The position numbers and the translations under genes are program-made. Positions 31,924-43,240 of a stretch of DNA of 64,000 nt are shown here, piece by piece. Location of the stretch: assembly GCA_030142905.1 (NCBI GenBank), contig JASJOG010000003.1, forward strand, positions 3,036,001-3,100,000. Direction: 5' to 3'. Under the pieces are notes generated by a model. The model saw only the letters and a list, made by a program, of their open reading frames with translations, searched no databases and was not told the DNA's origin. How positions within the stretch are numbered: position 1 is the stretch's first letter; the number at the start of each line of letters is the position of its first letter. This DNA comes from Heliopora coerulea. Taxonomy: Eukaryota; Cnidaria; Anthozoa; Scleralcyonacea; Helioporidae.

Positions 31924-32268
31924 ATGTTTCGTTATTATCTACCGGTTCATTATTATACAGTTTTTCGTTATTATTATTCCCAAGTTCATCATGTTCATGC
32001 AATGTCTAGTTATTAATTTGCATTTCTTTGTTATTATTATACACTGCTTTGTTAGTATTATGCACTGTTGATTTGTTATTGTTATGCGCTGTTCCTTTAT
32101 TATAAAGCATTGGTTTGTATTGGTACACACTGTTTCGTTATTATTGTGCAATGTTTCATTATTTGTACCGATTTGTTATTATTAGGCACTGTTTCAGTAT
32201 TATTTTTGCAATGTTTCGATATTATCATGCACTGTGGCATTATTATGCAGTGTTGTACTATTATCATC
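31924..32268 (+). repeat. Degenerate tandem array of about 25-30 bp units
   Basis: Loose repeats of TTCGTTATTATTATGCACTG with variable spacing near the left end of the integrase-core transposon. They give open frames rich in Tyr, Phe and Cys on one strand that are not credible proteins. Confidence 0.7.
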
Positions 32269-32307
32269 ACCTAGCAAAATTTCACGTGCGTGTGAGTAGC
32301 TTGTACG

Positions 32308-33716
32308 TTGAGCAGGGCAGAAAGACAAACGAACATGGTGACAGATTTCACTGCCAAGTTGAAAGACATAATAACATCCAGATTAAGGGAGATTGTTTCT
32401 AGTGTTCATAGTGCTGATAATTGCAACATATCAGACGAGCTTCAAGAAATTCAGAAGCTTGTCATTGTCTTAGACTCCTTGACAAGAATACAAGAAATAT
32501 TCAATTTGTTGAGCAGTGCATGGTCAATTTTAGAGTGCTCAGGGATGAACATCAGAGAAAATGCTGTTTTCACTGGATAACCAGGTAGACCAAAGTATGC
32601 AGTTAGCAAGGAACAGCTCGCAATGCTTGTAAAAGCCAGGTTTAGTATCCGTTCAATTTCAGAGCTACTTCATGTGAGTTCACGGACTGTAAAATGACAA
32701 ATGCAAGAATACAGTATTTCAGTGCATTCCCTTTGCACAGAAATACAAGATAATGAGATGACATAGTGAGAGCAACTAAAAGAACAAATCCAAAATGTGG
32801 ATTAAAAATGTTGATGGGACACCTTGGCTCAAGGGGTATATTCATCATCAGACATCATATGAGAAGCTCTTTCATGAGTTGATCCCCAGGGATTGGCTAC
32901 TTGATGGTGCATGGCAATTAAATGATGTATATACAATGGAACAAGGCCACTTGGGTTCTGGCATTTTGATGGCAATCATAAACTTGTCAAATGGTGTTTT
33001 GTTGTTCACGGGTGTGAGAATGGCTTCACACCTGTGTATTTACCCTGCAATGCTAACAATGAAGCTGCTACAGTATTCTAAAATTTCATAAAAGCAGTAT
33101 AAAACTGGGGATTGCCCTCCAGAACCAGGTGTGATGTTGTTAGGGAACTGAAAATGTGGATGTTGTCAAGAATAAGTTAAACACTTGTGGTCCAGGTAAG
33201 GGGTCAGCTCTTGTGGGTAAGAGAATGCACAATCAACAAATTGAGTACCTCTGGTGGGATGTATTTAAGGATGTTTTAAACAATTGCCACAATCTGTTTT
33301 CATTAATGGAGGATCTGAATATCTTGTACTATTAAGCAGAGAATGACTTATGGTGCTTACATTATGCATTCCTTCATCACATAAACCATTGTTTGGATGA
33401 ATGGTCTGCTGCCTGGTTGAGACATCCCATGTCCACAGCAAACAACTATACACCCCTTCAGCTTTGGGTCCAAGGTTCATTGATGACATCTGAAGAAGGT
33501 ACCAATCCTACTGAAGTAACTGACAAGTATGGTATTGACTGGGATGGACCTATCCCACTTGATGACAGTTCAGTGGACATTTCACTAACTAGTCCTGCTT
33601 TAACAAGAGAACAACTTACACAGTTTGAGGAAAGAACTATGGCACTTCAAGAATCAACATTAACAGAAGACAAACTTAAACTTTACAAACTCGCTAAAGA
33701 ATATCTTCACCCTTAG
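32308..33716 (+). pseudogene. Decayed integrase-core (rve-like) transposase
   Basis: In three frames one can follow an N-terminal segment (ITSRLREIVSSVHSA), a helix-turn-helix (FSIRSISELLHVSSRTV), a catalytic-core segment with a DGNHKLVKWCFVVHGC-like block near 32965, a VHNQRIEYLW-like block near 33230 (WWDVFKDVLNNCHNLF), and HHINHCLDEWSAAWLRHPMS, ending YLHP. These are hallmarks of an integrase-core protein family widespread in cnidarian and fish genomes. Several frameshifts and stops show it is dead. The copy is poor in CpG, as expected after long methylation. Confidence 0.75.
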
Positions 33717-34440
33717 TTAAATGTCAAATTCATGGCACCCCTCTGAATAAGCTACTTTTCTCACAAACCAAAATGCAACATCAGTTAGGACAAGGTGGTT
33801 GGTTGCTTTTATTGTGTATATTTCAATTGAACTTGTACAATTCATTTTATAGATCAACAGTAAAACAGTTTCAACACAACTCTAAACCCAACTGCATTGA
33901 AAAATGAAAATTACTTCATATAACTAAACCTTTAGACACCTTTAAATGGCAAGTGTTATCAAAGCAAAATTTGCCTCAAATACCATCAATATCTATTTTA
34001 ATGGTATATTTCTATAAAAATTGCTAAAGCAATGGCATTAAAACATTATATTGCAAATATGTGCAAAGTACAAAGATTTTTTACCAAATGTAATTCTTAT
34101 CCTGAGAAACATTTTCCTGTTTCAAATGACTGTGTAGAGCAGTTCATTTAAAGGTTCATCAAAGTTTAGAAATCCAAATGTCAATGAAACAAGCATAACT
34201 GAAACAGCCACCTGTGAATTGTGGTAAAACTGTTAATAAATTACTTTGGCATACTGGAGACCAGTTTAACAAATTACATGTCATAGTACAGCCCAGGAAT
34301 CTTCAATTGGCAGCTTGCTGTCTAGATGTGGCCCATGAAACCTTGAATCTATTAAAATTTTGTGGCTTGGGAACGCCAAACAACCACGGCCTTTTCCATC
34401 CATAAAACCAGGCACTGTAAAAGAAAAAATCTCAGGCCTC

Positions 34441-34881
34441 CACAGTACGTAGACTATGCAGTAGATCTCGGAGTGCAGTACACGCCACCAACACGATCAC
34501 TCGTTGCTCAATAGTCGATTATTTATCACGGGAAAATCAGTAATTTTAAAGAAAATTGGACAATTTTAAAGGCTGTTGTCCCTCCTCGGCATGTTTTCAC
34601 TTAAAATTTGACAATTATACGCCAAGAACCTACACACGTTGAAAGTTCTCCACCAATTTCTTCGATGTAACCTATACAAAATATACGTCGCACCTTGAAA
34701 AGTGGTCACTCCAATATGGCCGCCACGGCTGACTTCCGGCTTCACTTTTTGAACAATAGATGCTCTATCCAGTCCTATTTTTCAGATCAGTGTAAGGACC
34801 TCTAAGGACGCCATCGTTTGCTCAAGCAGCACCCGCAGTCCAGGTATTGCAGAGGTCAGTGGACCAAGCCTAAAGGAAAAC
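34441..34881 (+). promoter_or_regulatory. Probable NDUFA2 promoter, mostly transposon-derived
   Basis: CpG-containing sequence between CpG-poor blocks, directly upstream of the NDUFA2 start. The first 350 bases are the right end of the integrase-core transposon. CCAATATGGCCGCCA at about 34711 contains a YY1-like ATGGCNGCC core. Promoter function is inferred from position and CpG retention. Confidence 0.5.
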
Positions 34882-34973
34882 ATGGCTGCAAGTGCGAGAC
34901 TAAACTTCCCAAAGATTGTTCGTGAAATTCGAATTCACTTATGCCAGACGTCCAAAAGTAGTCAAGGAGTAAG
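34882..34973 (+). CDS. NDUFA2: NDUFA2 exon 1
   Basis: 30 codons plus two bases, [20 protein letters not shown] and onward to SQGV, with donor GTACGA. It begins 82 bases after the terminus of the upstream transposon. Confidence 0.96.
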
Positions 34974-37900
34974 GTACGAATAATTTTGAGCTAGACCGAT
35001 GACAGTTTCACTGGCAATTTTGTACAAAGTTTCTTTTGAAGCTTACGTTCAGTTAGTTGTTTTTCGGCGAAATGATGGTTGACGACAACGAAATGAAACG
35101 CGAGTTGACTATCATCTCATAAAATGGGGAGCGAATAATCTAATTGTTATAGCAGAAACTTAATTATGTTTTTTTGTAAATGTATTACCCAGTCAGGAAA
35201 TTTATTTTATCGTACGCCAGACGGTGATTGAGAAGTAGTGGCGTAGCCAGTGGGAGGCAGGGGGGGTAGTTTGCGACCTGGCAGGGGTGGAAAATAAGAA
35301 GGAAGAGGAGAAAATAAATGACATTGAGGAAAAGATTAGGGAAGAAAGAAAGATGTAAACGGAGAAATGTTGGGCTCAGAAGTCAAACTTTGCATTCCCT
35401 GAGTTTCCAGCTATGGTCTCTGCTATATTAGACAAGGGATACACTGACATTAGATAAGACACCCTCTGTCAGGTCAAAATATATTTCCTCTTCTTCCTGA
35501 ACCAGCATGATCCTGCCAACAGAAGGGATGATTATTAGGCATAATATCAATTACCTAACTTAGTCTGTTTATTTAAACCTGGGCTAAATATTACGGGTCC
35601 TAGGATAGGGAAGCTAATACAATTAATTATTGGTGCCAATGATGGTCCAACCATTACAGAGGCAGGAATAAATTTTTCCCCCTTGAAAAGACAAGGCTAG
35701 CTATGCTACTGTTGAAAAGCTTGTTGTACACTGCTTGGTTTGAATCCAGGAATGTGCACATTAATTAGTTCATCCAGATTTATCAAAATTTAAAAAACTG
35801 TTTATTCATCTTACATTTCTGTTTCCAATGCAGAAACCATCTTTAGATATGTCAAAAGACTTTCATTTCATCAGAGACATCTTTTCAATTAATCAGGAGG
35901 AATGAACTAAAATTTACAAAAGCTCATAGTTATACAGTATACCTGAACCATTGAAAACAGAGAATTCCAAACTTATCCAAATACCTTCAGTAAACTGGAA
36001 ATCAGGGAGCACTGTCTTTGGAGAACTTAATAGTTGATAACTGAGTGAGCAAATGAACTGTCAAATATGAATTGCCTTTATAAAAGCACCCATGTTCTTA
36101 GGAAGAATCAGCAAAAACCTACAGTATACATCAGGAAAGTACTTAACAGAAATGGTCATTTGTATGTTAAAATGGACTCCAAAATCTCAAACAAGAATTA
36201 TATGCAAAAATGTATACCAGAACTTGGAGCTGTACACCAGACATGTATGGTGTACAGCTTATAGATTCCAGACTGCTCAGGTCTACTGCAAAAGACTAAG
36301 TGAATCTAGTGAGAGATGCAAGATTATCTGGTCGAGGTTACTTAGCTATCAGAGTGGTAGGGGTTGGCAAGGGGGTCCCAATGTTGCTACCTCTTTTGTA
36401 AAATAAATATACTGAGCTACCTTAGTTTCTAAATTTTCATCCTCACTTGTATTTCTCTCATTTTCATTACTTGGATGCGGACAAACTATTAACCAAAGTC
36501 AGCTACAGGCAAATATAGTATTGGTACAATAAATAGCAAATAACCATCAAACTTTCACTAAACAACATCAATCACATGTTTCAAAATTTTAATTTAAACA
36601 GGAATCTATTCACTAATCATATATGTAAACCAGTGAGAAAACTGTTGTTCTTGTCATTCTTTTTTTTGCCTTTACTTTTGTTGGGGACAGGTGAATCCAA
36701 TTACAGCTTGACAGTCCAGTCAGTGGGCTTGAAAAGCATTAAGTTTAGGGCTGGATGTGGCTGGTGTACAAGCTACTTGGTACAGTAGACAAAGAGGCTT
36801 ATGCATTAGGGTTTTGATTGTAATATAAAGTATGCGTTTGGGAGCAACTCCGTGTAGAAGGGAGAAAGGAACATTAAATTTTCAATTGAAGGTAAATTTT
36901 CATTAGAGGTAGTATTACCTCAGTCTGTCTGGGAAATTCCTATAGTATACAAATATGGAAAAGCTAAAGGAGTACTGCAATAGTGTCTGCTGATTTCATA
37001 CTAAAATGTATAGTCAACTATTTTGTATCCAAATCCATTCAAATAAGTCTGAATCAATCAAACTCATATATAAATTGATTGGGTATACATAATCAAGCTA
37101 ATGAAATTTGATTAAATGTCTCTTCCAAACCATTTTTTCACAAAGTCAATGAGTGACTTAGATCTGCTTTCATAACTGGAAATGTTAGTAAAAATCTCAG
37201 ATTGCTTTGATTCATCCTCACCCTGTTTCTTATAAAATGGCACAGGACAATAACAGCAAGAGTGAATACGAAGAACAAAAGTTTTTAATGAACATTAATT
37301 TTTAGGTCTAAAAGCAAAACAGAGAATAAAACAACAAACCATTTTCATGTGGGCCTTGGGTAAAATGCAGCCACTGACATAAACTATCAAATCTAATTTT
37401 GCTGGCCATACAAAATAGCTGGATTACAATATGGCCACAAAGCATGAGATTAGCAATTATAATTTGGTCTTGAGAGGTTTATTAAAAACTGCAATCAAAA
37501 CAGGCTCTTAATGTCAAGAAAATTTTGTTGAAAAGTTTGTTTAATCTTTGCCCCACAATCTTTTGTGAATATTTAGTTTAAGTCAAGAGTAATAACTTTG
37601 TTCTACAGCCTGCTTGGGAAATCTCATCTCCTCAGGCAAAAACTTATTTGCACAATCGAGAGCCTTCAATGTTATTAGTTTACTGGCAGATTTTGAGAAT
37701 TGTAAATTCTGTTTTTGATTGGCACTTTCAGTTGAGAAAGTTTGCCAATTACAACTCAAAAATTCCTGTGAAGTTTCAAATTACTGTCAATGCAAAATTA
37801 TGGAATCAGAATGCTTTTCTAGTCTGGATGTGCAGGCTTAGAGAGGTCCATATTAAAATGTTTAGAACTTGTTTTGTGATTTTGACATTAATTTTTTTTT

Positions 37901-40900
37901 TAATTTAGAGATTTTCTTGAAAAGTATTATATTAATATGAAAAAAGACAACCCCAGATTTCCATTCCTGGTCAGGGAGTGTAGTGGGATTCAACCAAAAC
38001 TCTATGCCCGATATGGTAAGATCATCATCTGTTCACAGGTTTGGTATTTATAGTTAGTAATATTTTGATTGACAATTGAGCATCTTAGACACATGCACTA
38101 CTTATCTCTAGTGTTCATGCAGTTATGCAGTACATACTACAAATATTTCCCAAAACAGAAAGGTGAAACAATATAAATTCTCCAATTATATATCAGTCTG
38201 CTAGAAGCCAGGTCAGCAATAGAATCTTTTAGGGTTGTAATGGATCATTCATTTCAAAAACTGAAACTTTTTATGATGCTCATTTAATTTTAAAGTGTAA
38301 TATATAATGTTCCCCTCACTGCTTTAGGGTAGTACATTTCTGAGTTAGCTAAATAGTACACTGCTTGAAACAGGTAGCACCACTCTGCTGTCTATCACAG
38401 CTATTTTGAAACATCTTCCAATTGGTGATTAATGAAAAATTGTGGATTTAAATGGATCTTCAAGCTTTATTCTGATCAAGAAGTCAATTTGCTTCCCTAT
38501 GCACCATTCAGCCATCATTATACCACCTATTATGCAGCAGTCCAATGAATTTTTGCCATAAATTCTGCCCAGAGAGGACATTTCACTTTCTTGATCCTTT
38601 TACCACCATCATTGAAAATCATTATTAGTTCAACACCATAATCACTTTCCTATTTTTCCATTTTTTTGTCCTACCATGTTGGAACACTGGGCTTAAAACC
38701 AATGAACTTGTATCACATTTTCCCAATGACATGTCAGTAGAAAGTATTTTTTTTGTTGACATTTCACCAGAGACAAAAGTGAGATTTCACTTAATAAAAC
38801 TTCAAAGAGCTGATTTTGAATGACTGAAGCAAAATTAAAACTGAACTCCAAGGAATATTTAAAAACCATCATTGCTAAATACATAAGCTTGACAATTATA
38901 AGAATAACTGCTTTCCAGATTGTTGTAGTTTTTAAAATCACAATCTCCATTTTGTGAAATGCTGATTTACACCCTGATTAAGGAGGACCCTCCTAGAACA
39001 CCCTGAACAATCTAAACACCTAGACCCTTACATCTATACTTGTGTTTGGGATTTTAATTACACTCTTCTGTCATTAAACACAATACAACAAATGGAATCC
39101 TGAAAGTAAACATGTTTATGGTTTTGGTGAAGCCATGGCAAAAATAAAGATGTGCATGAGACATTGTATCCCCATGGTGATATGCCTTGATGCTTTCCTA
39201 CAAGGATGTGTATCCCTGATGAGTAAAATCATTTGGCATTAACTGGCATAAAATAATAAAATGCAATTTATATTTGATGAAGGAAATTTTTGAATGTTAG
39301 AATTTTGTATTTTAAAACCCAACTGGGGGCCAGCTAAGCACTTCAGCTTTGAAATGTACATGCAACCCTGCAAATCTAGTGCATGCAAACTGAATTTTGA
39401 AAGACATTGCTGGGACCTTGGTCCTGAGTTCTATAATTATTTATAATGGTGGTAGTCCAGTGAAATAAAGTGAATATTCAATAAAGACTCAACATTTACA
39501 CTCAGTCATAAGAAATGAATTTATATTTGTGAAAGAAGTTGTCTTGTGCCAATTTAGTAAAATTTACACTCACAGGCCACCAGTTGGAAAGTGAACCGAT
39601 GACCCTATGAATCTAGAGCAGCACTCTGCCAACTTTTTTATGAAAGTTGTTGCCAAGAGCTTGGCCTCTGATTCCAGGACAGAGTCCCCAGAATTGCATT
39701 TTTTGCAACTGGTCCTGGTTGGGTGTTAATATATAAAGTTCCTGACATTCAGAAATTTCCATCATTGAAGATAAATTCTATTTTATGTGATCAAGTGTAA
39801 GACAGTTAGTGCTAATGATAAATGCTTAAGATTAAATTATTTAGGTAACAACAACCCCACAAAAACTACTAGAAACACACAAATCACTGAGAAAGTTAAG
39901 AAAAACAGGAGAAACAGCAAGTTAATCATTGTTAAGAGAGCAAAAAACTTACTATAATATTGATATAATCATGTACGTGGGTCTGGCACTCTGTTTGGCA
40001 AAGCTTTGAAGTGGAAACTAAATCATTCGTCTTTGAAACAGTAAGTGTCAGTTCTTGATATCTATGAAAATCTGCAAATTTTCTTAGACAAAAGAGAAAG
40101 ACTGGCAAGCCCAACAATATATGTTCAACTGAACCCTTTGCTTTGACAGAACCACACTATAAATTTGAGTGGGACAAAAATTGGGCTGCAACTCACTCCT
40201 TACTGGTCATGCTAAGTACAGTATACTTATGTCAAACATTAACCTACAGTATCTGATGACAAAAATGTTTCTCTCAAGACTGGTTTATCCTCAAGATTCA
40301 TTTTCAATCAAATATTTATGCAAGATAAAGTATCTTTTACAAGGTGTGATATAAAGCATTTATTGCTTTTTTATTTGTCAGGATCAGGTTGGAAAAAAAC
40401 CCTAGGTTGGGGGCACAAAGATGAGTTTACCTCCCAATTTCAGTTGTAGGGTGAGTGTGGCCCTTTTGGCTCCTTCCTTGGATCTGTCTCTTTCAAAATA
40501 GATTTAATGCCCACTGTAGAAAAGTGATTTTATTTCACTGCTTCAGACTTTTCCTTCAAAATTGATTGACTGTGTGAGTTATAGTACCACTCATTCCTTG
40601 AAAGCACTCTTATGCCATAAATAGATGGTATCCCATCAGATGCTTTGCAGCCATTCCACAGAAATGACACATCATATCAAAAAAATAAAATTAACATATG
40701 AGCCAAATAATCTATAGATATTTATAGTATAAGACTCTATCTATTTGAAACAAGAATTACTGTCATCCAAATTCACTGTCGAGCATTATGATGTCATGGT
40801 AAATAACAAAGACATCAATATGTTGATTACACCCATAATTCTTCTGTCAAAAATAAATAGCTCTGCATACTTGTGAAAAACTTTATTTTCCTTTTTTGCA

Positions 40901-42550
40901 CAAAATCACTTAACTTATGATCATGGTAACTAGACTCTATGATTGAAGTTTTCATATAGATAAAAATATTTGCACAAGGTGGCATTGAAAACACCCTCAT
41001 CTTTCTGTCATGTGAGTCACAAAATCAAGGCAGAAAGTTCTGTAATTTCTTATCCTTTTGAACTTACTCTGAAATTCTTTCTATAACTTGGTTGTCTCAT
41101 TAAGGGTTACTATCACTACTAATATTAATTCAACATGACCTATCATTATAAAAATAAATCACCCTCAAGTTTGGTCACGTGAGTCACAAAGAGGCAGTAG
41201 TCACATGAGTCACATTTAGGTGTTTGCCAAGTTGTGTATACCTTACTACATTAGACAAATAGGAGTTGAATAAAACATTCTCCAAGGTATAAAATTCTAT
41301 CTTGTAGATATCTATATCAGTTGGATTGTTGAATGATTTAGTGTTTATATGCATTACAACTACATTCAAATCAAACTATGTTGCATTATTGATGTTGTAT
41401 TTTAATAAAGAACAGTTATATACTATGTGATACTATGTGATATTAAAGATTCTGTCTATACTGCCTAGGGCTACCATGTTAAGGGAGGTTGCTAAGCTAC
41501 AACTCAAAGGCTTATTGTCTCATTGCAATATACCAGGAAAATGTAAATTAATTGTATTCATATTATATCAAATTATGCTAAATGCCTAGTTCTGGAGGTA
41601 GTAAACCACCAAGTAGTGCAGAACAACAGAGAAAGGGAAGGAAAATATGAGGAGTACAAAGCAAAACATGTGAAGGCTGTACAGAAATACATGTTAAATG
41701 TTTCTTGTTAAAGAAACATTTCTAAAATTTAAAGAGTCATAACTACATACAGTACAATAATTGAGTTTTGGTATGTTATTGTTAAATGTTTAATTTTTAC
41801 ATTTATTACAGTTTCTGCAGTGTTTTACATTACATTAACCATGAAAATAGCAATTGTAAAACTCTAAAGCTATAATTGTTAAGATAATTGGTCACTTGTC
41901 ACATGAGTCACATTTTTCTGTCACATGAGTCACATTGAACTTTGGCTGTTTTTTCCTAAGTTATTAAAGATTTCATGAATGTTTAACTTATTTATGCTAC
42001 CTTTATCTCTAATAGTTGTTCTTGCTTGCTGTATCCTGAATATTGCTAATATATTGCCAGGAAATTTGACAGAAGCACCATTAACCCACATTTTCACATT
42101 TGTGCCTGTCACATGAGTCACACACACAAATTTTGTGATCTCGGACACTGTAAACACTGCTTTCAGAAACCAAGACTATGAAGTTAAATGTCTTCATATA
42201 GGTCACCTTTTTTAAACCCAAGTTTGGTTCTAAGTTGCAAAAGGGTTTAAAAAATGCTATATTTATCTCTAAAATTCGGTGACTTTGTCACGTGAGTCAC
42301 AGTGGAATGGCTGTTTGATTGTTTTACATTGAGAAATGAATGTTAGATAATAAAACTTGACTCTAAGAATGTTATTGAGCTATGTAAATCTGTGCAATAG
42401 TTCTGTTAGCTGTAGTTAATTTTATTCACATTATTTAGGATTTTTTCTTCTATAGGGTTTGGGAAAGAAGCAAGTATTACCTTGGCTGATAAAAATTGTG
42501 AAGAAATTCTTCAGGCAATGAATGAGTTATTGGTCAAAGCAAAAAACTGA
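34882..42550 (+). CDS. NDUFA2: NADH:ubiquinone oxidoreductase subunit A2 (B8 subunit)
   Basis: An accessory subunit of mitochondrial complex I with a thioredoxin-like fold, on the matrix arm. There are three exons: 34882-34973, 37909-38015 and 42456-42550, with phases 2 and 1 in agreement. Together they encode 97 residues, the usual family size. Landmarks are [37 protein letters not shown] and [13 protein letters not shown]. Both Cys residues of the known disulphide pair (HLCQ and RECSG) are present. The start follows an AAAAC context and matches the human MAA start. Introns are 2.9 and 4.4 kb and unusually poor in CpG. Confidence 0.96.
35236..35711. mobile_element. hAT-type MITE in NDUFA2 intron 1
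   Basis: The termini TAGTGGCGTAGCCAG and CTAGCTATGCTACTG are near-inverted copies (outer base changed C to T). The flanks TTGAGAAG (35228-35235) and TTGAAAAG (35712-35719) form an 8-bp duplication with one mismatch. There is no coding content. A related inverted copy lies at about 42950-43240. Confidence 0.8.
37909..38015 (+). CDS. NDUFA2: NDUFA2 exon 2
   Basis: Encodes [20 protein letters not shown] and onward to KLYARY. The acceptor is TTAATTTAG after a T-rich run and the donor is GTAAGA. Confidence 0.97.
39575..39650 (-). repeat. Decayed tRNA-derived SINE
   Basis: On the minus strand GTTGGCAGAGTGCTGCTCTA resembles an A box and GGTTCACTTTCC a B box in which the usual GGTTCGA has lost its CpG. 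The body continues toward lower coordinates. Confidence 0.45.
41007..42300 (+). repeat. Cluster of seven GTCACRTGAGTCAC motifs
   Basis: Copies at 41007-41020 (CATGTG variant), 41174-41187 (CACGTG), 41200-41213, 41898-41911, 41920-41933, 42108-42121 (CACATG) and 42287-42300 (CACGTG). All are in the same orientation. Each joins an E-box-like CANNTG to an AP-1-like TGAGTCA. All variants differ only at the central CpG dinucleotide. Confidence 0.9.
42456..42550 (+). CDS. NDUFA2: NDUFA2 exon 3
   Basis: Encodes the C-terminus [20 protein letters not shown] and onward to LVKAKN, with TGA at 42548-42550. The acceptor is TTCTATAG. This matches the human [22 protein letters not shown] end in position and pattern. 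Confidence 0.95.
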
Positions 42551-42949
42551 CCAGAATACATATGCAAAGACACACAGTTGGCCAGATTTTTAGTGCTTTA
42601 TTTAATCCTTACAAAATTGTATATCTGTTGTATAATCAAAGATCTTGAAATGAATAACATAATTTGCCTGAAACACTGTCAGTATGCAAGTGTATTTTTC
42701 ACCCATTGACCCCAAACAAACCTATTGCAGTTTTAATCTGGCTCATGCAAGACAATTTTACTTGTCAATAGTAGGTGTCCTTGGCAGCTTGGTGGCTAAG
42801 GGTTGAACATATCACCACTCTGTAGGCTGTGTAAGCATTTTGCAGTGTACAAGATTCTGTCATTTCCACGATGATACAGTATACACTCTGTATGATAATC
42901 TCTTCACACAGCAGCTATCGCTGGATTTGCTGACATTTTTTTCCTAATT

Positions 42950-43240
42950 CACCAGTGGCTTAACCAGTCTTGTCTTTCTTGAGGAGACAAAAATTTATTC
43001 CTGTCCCAGTGATGGTTGGACCACTGTTGGCACCCATAATCAATTGGAATCAATATTTAGCTTCCTTTTGTTTGGGCTAGTAATATTTAGCTTGGGTTTA
43101 CATAAACAGGCTAAGTTAGTGACTGGTATTTCACATTATGTCCAGGAATCATTTCATGATGTCTGTCAGCAGAACTGCAGCACTACAAGAACAAGAGGAA
43201 ATGTATTTTGACTGGGTGGATTCCATCCTATCTAATATTG
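42950..43240. mobile_element. Partial hAT-type MITE, inverted relative to 35236-35711
   Basis: Starts at CCAGTGGCTTAACCAG, the terminus of the family, and follows the other copy in reverse order (GACAGGAATAAATTTTTGTC, TGGTCCAACCAT and GCTAAATATTAC segments are shared). The far end is not visible. Confidence 0.7.

Larger units (their letters stand above)
31615..34792 (+). mobile_element. Integrase-core DNA transposon with 8-bp target duplication
   Basis: The termini are 32-bp inverted repeats starting CACTGATCTGAAAAATAGGA. The flanking 8-bp direct repeats TAAGGACC (31607-31614 and 34793-34800) are identical. The inverted homology continues inward in patches, including GCCATATTGGAGTGACCACTTT-like sequence at both ends. 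The 3178-bp unit carries a decayed coding region in plus orientation. Superfamily assignment is open: CA...TG ends with an 8-bp duplication fit hAT- or P-like elements, but the protein is of the integrase-core type. Confidence 0.88.
38016..42455. other. NDUFA2 intron 2, CpG-poor with motif cluster
   Basis: No other exon was found. The intron contains a decayed SINE at 39575-39636 and seven copies of a 14-bp motif between 41007 and 42300, listed separately. Confidence 0.7.

Noticed and set aside
31823..32402. Overlapping open frames rich in Tyr/Phe/Ile/Cys
   Set aside because: They reflect the degenerate tandem repeat; no start context, motif or conserved frame.
41930..42157. 75-aa minus-strand frame with repeated VTHVT
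   Set aside because: The repeated residues are only the 14-bp nucleotide motif in translation, and the region is intronic and decayed.
41007..42300. CRISPR-like array
   Set aside because: Motif copies are irregularly spaced, 14 bp long and in a eukaryotic intron with no cas genes.
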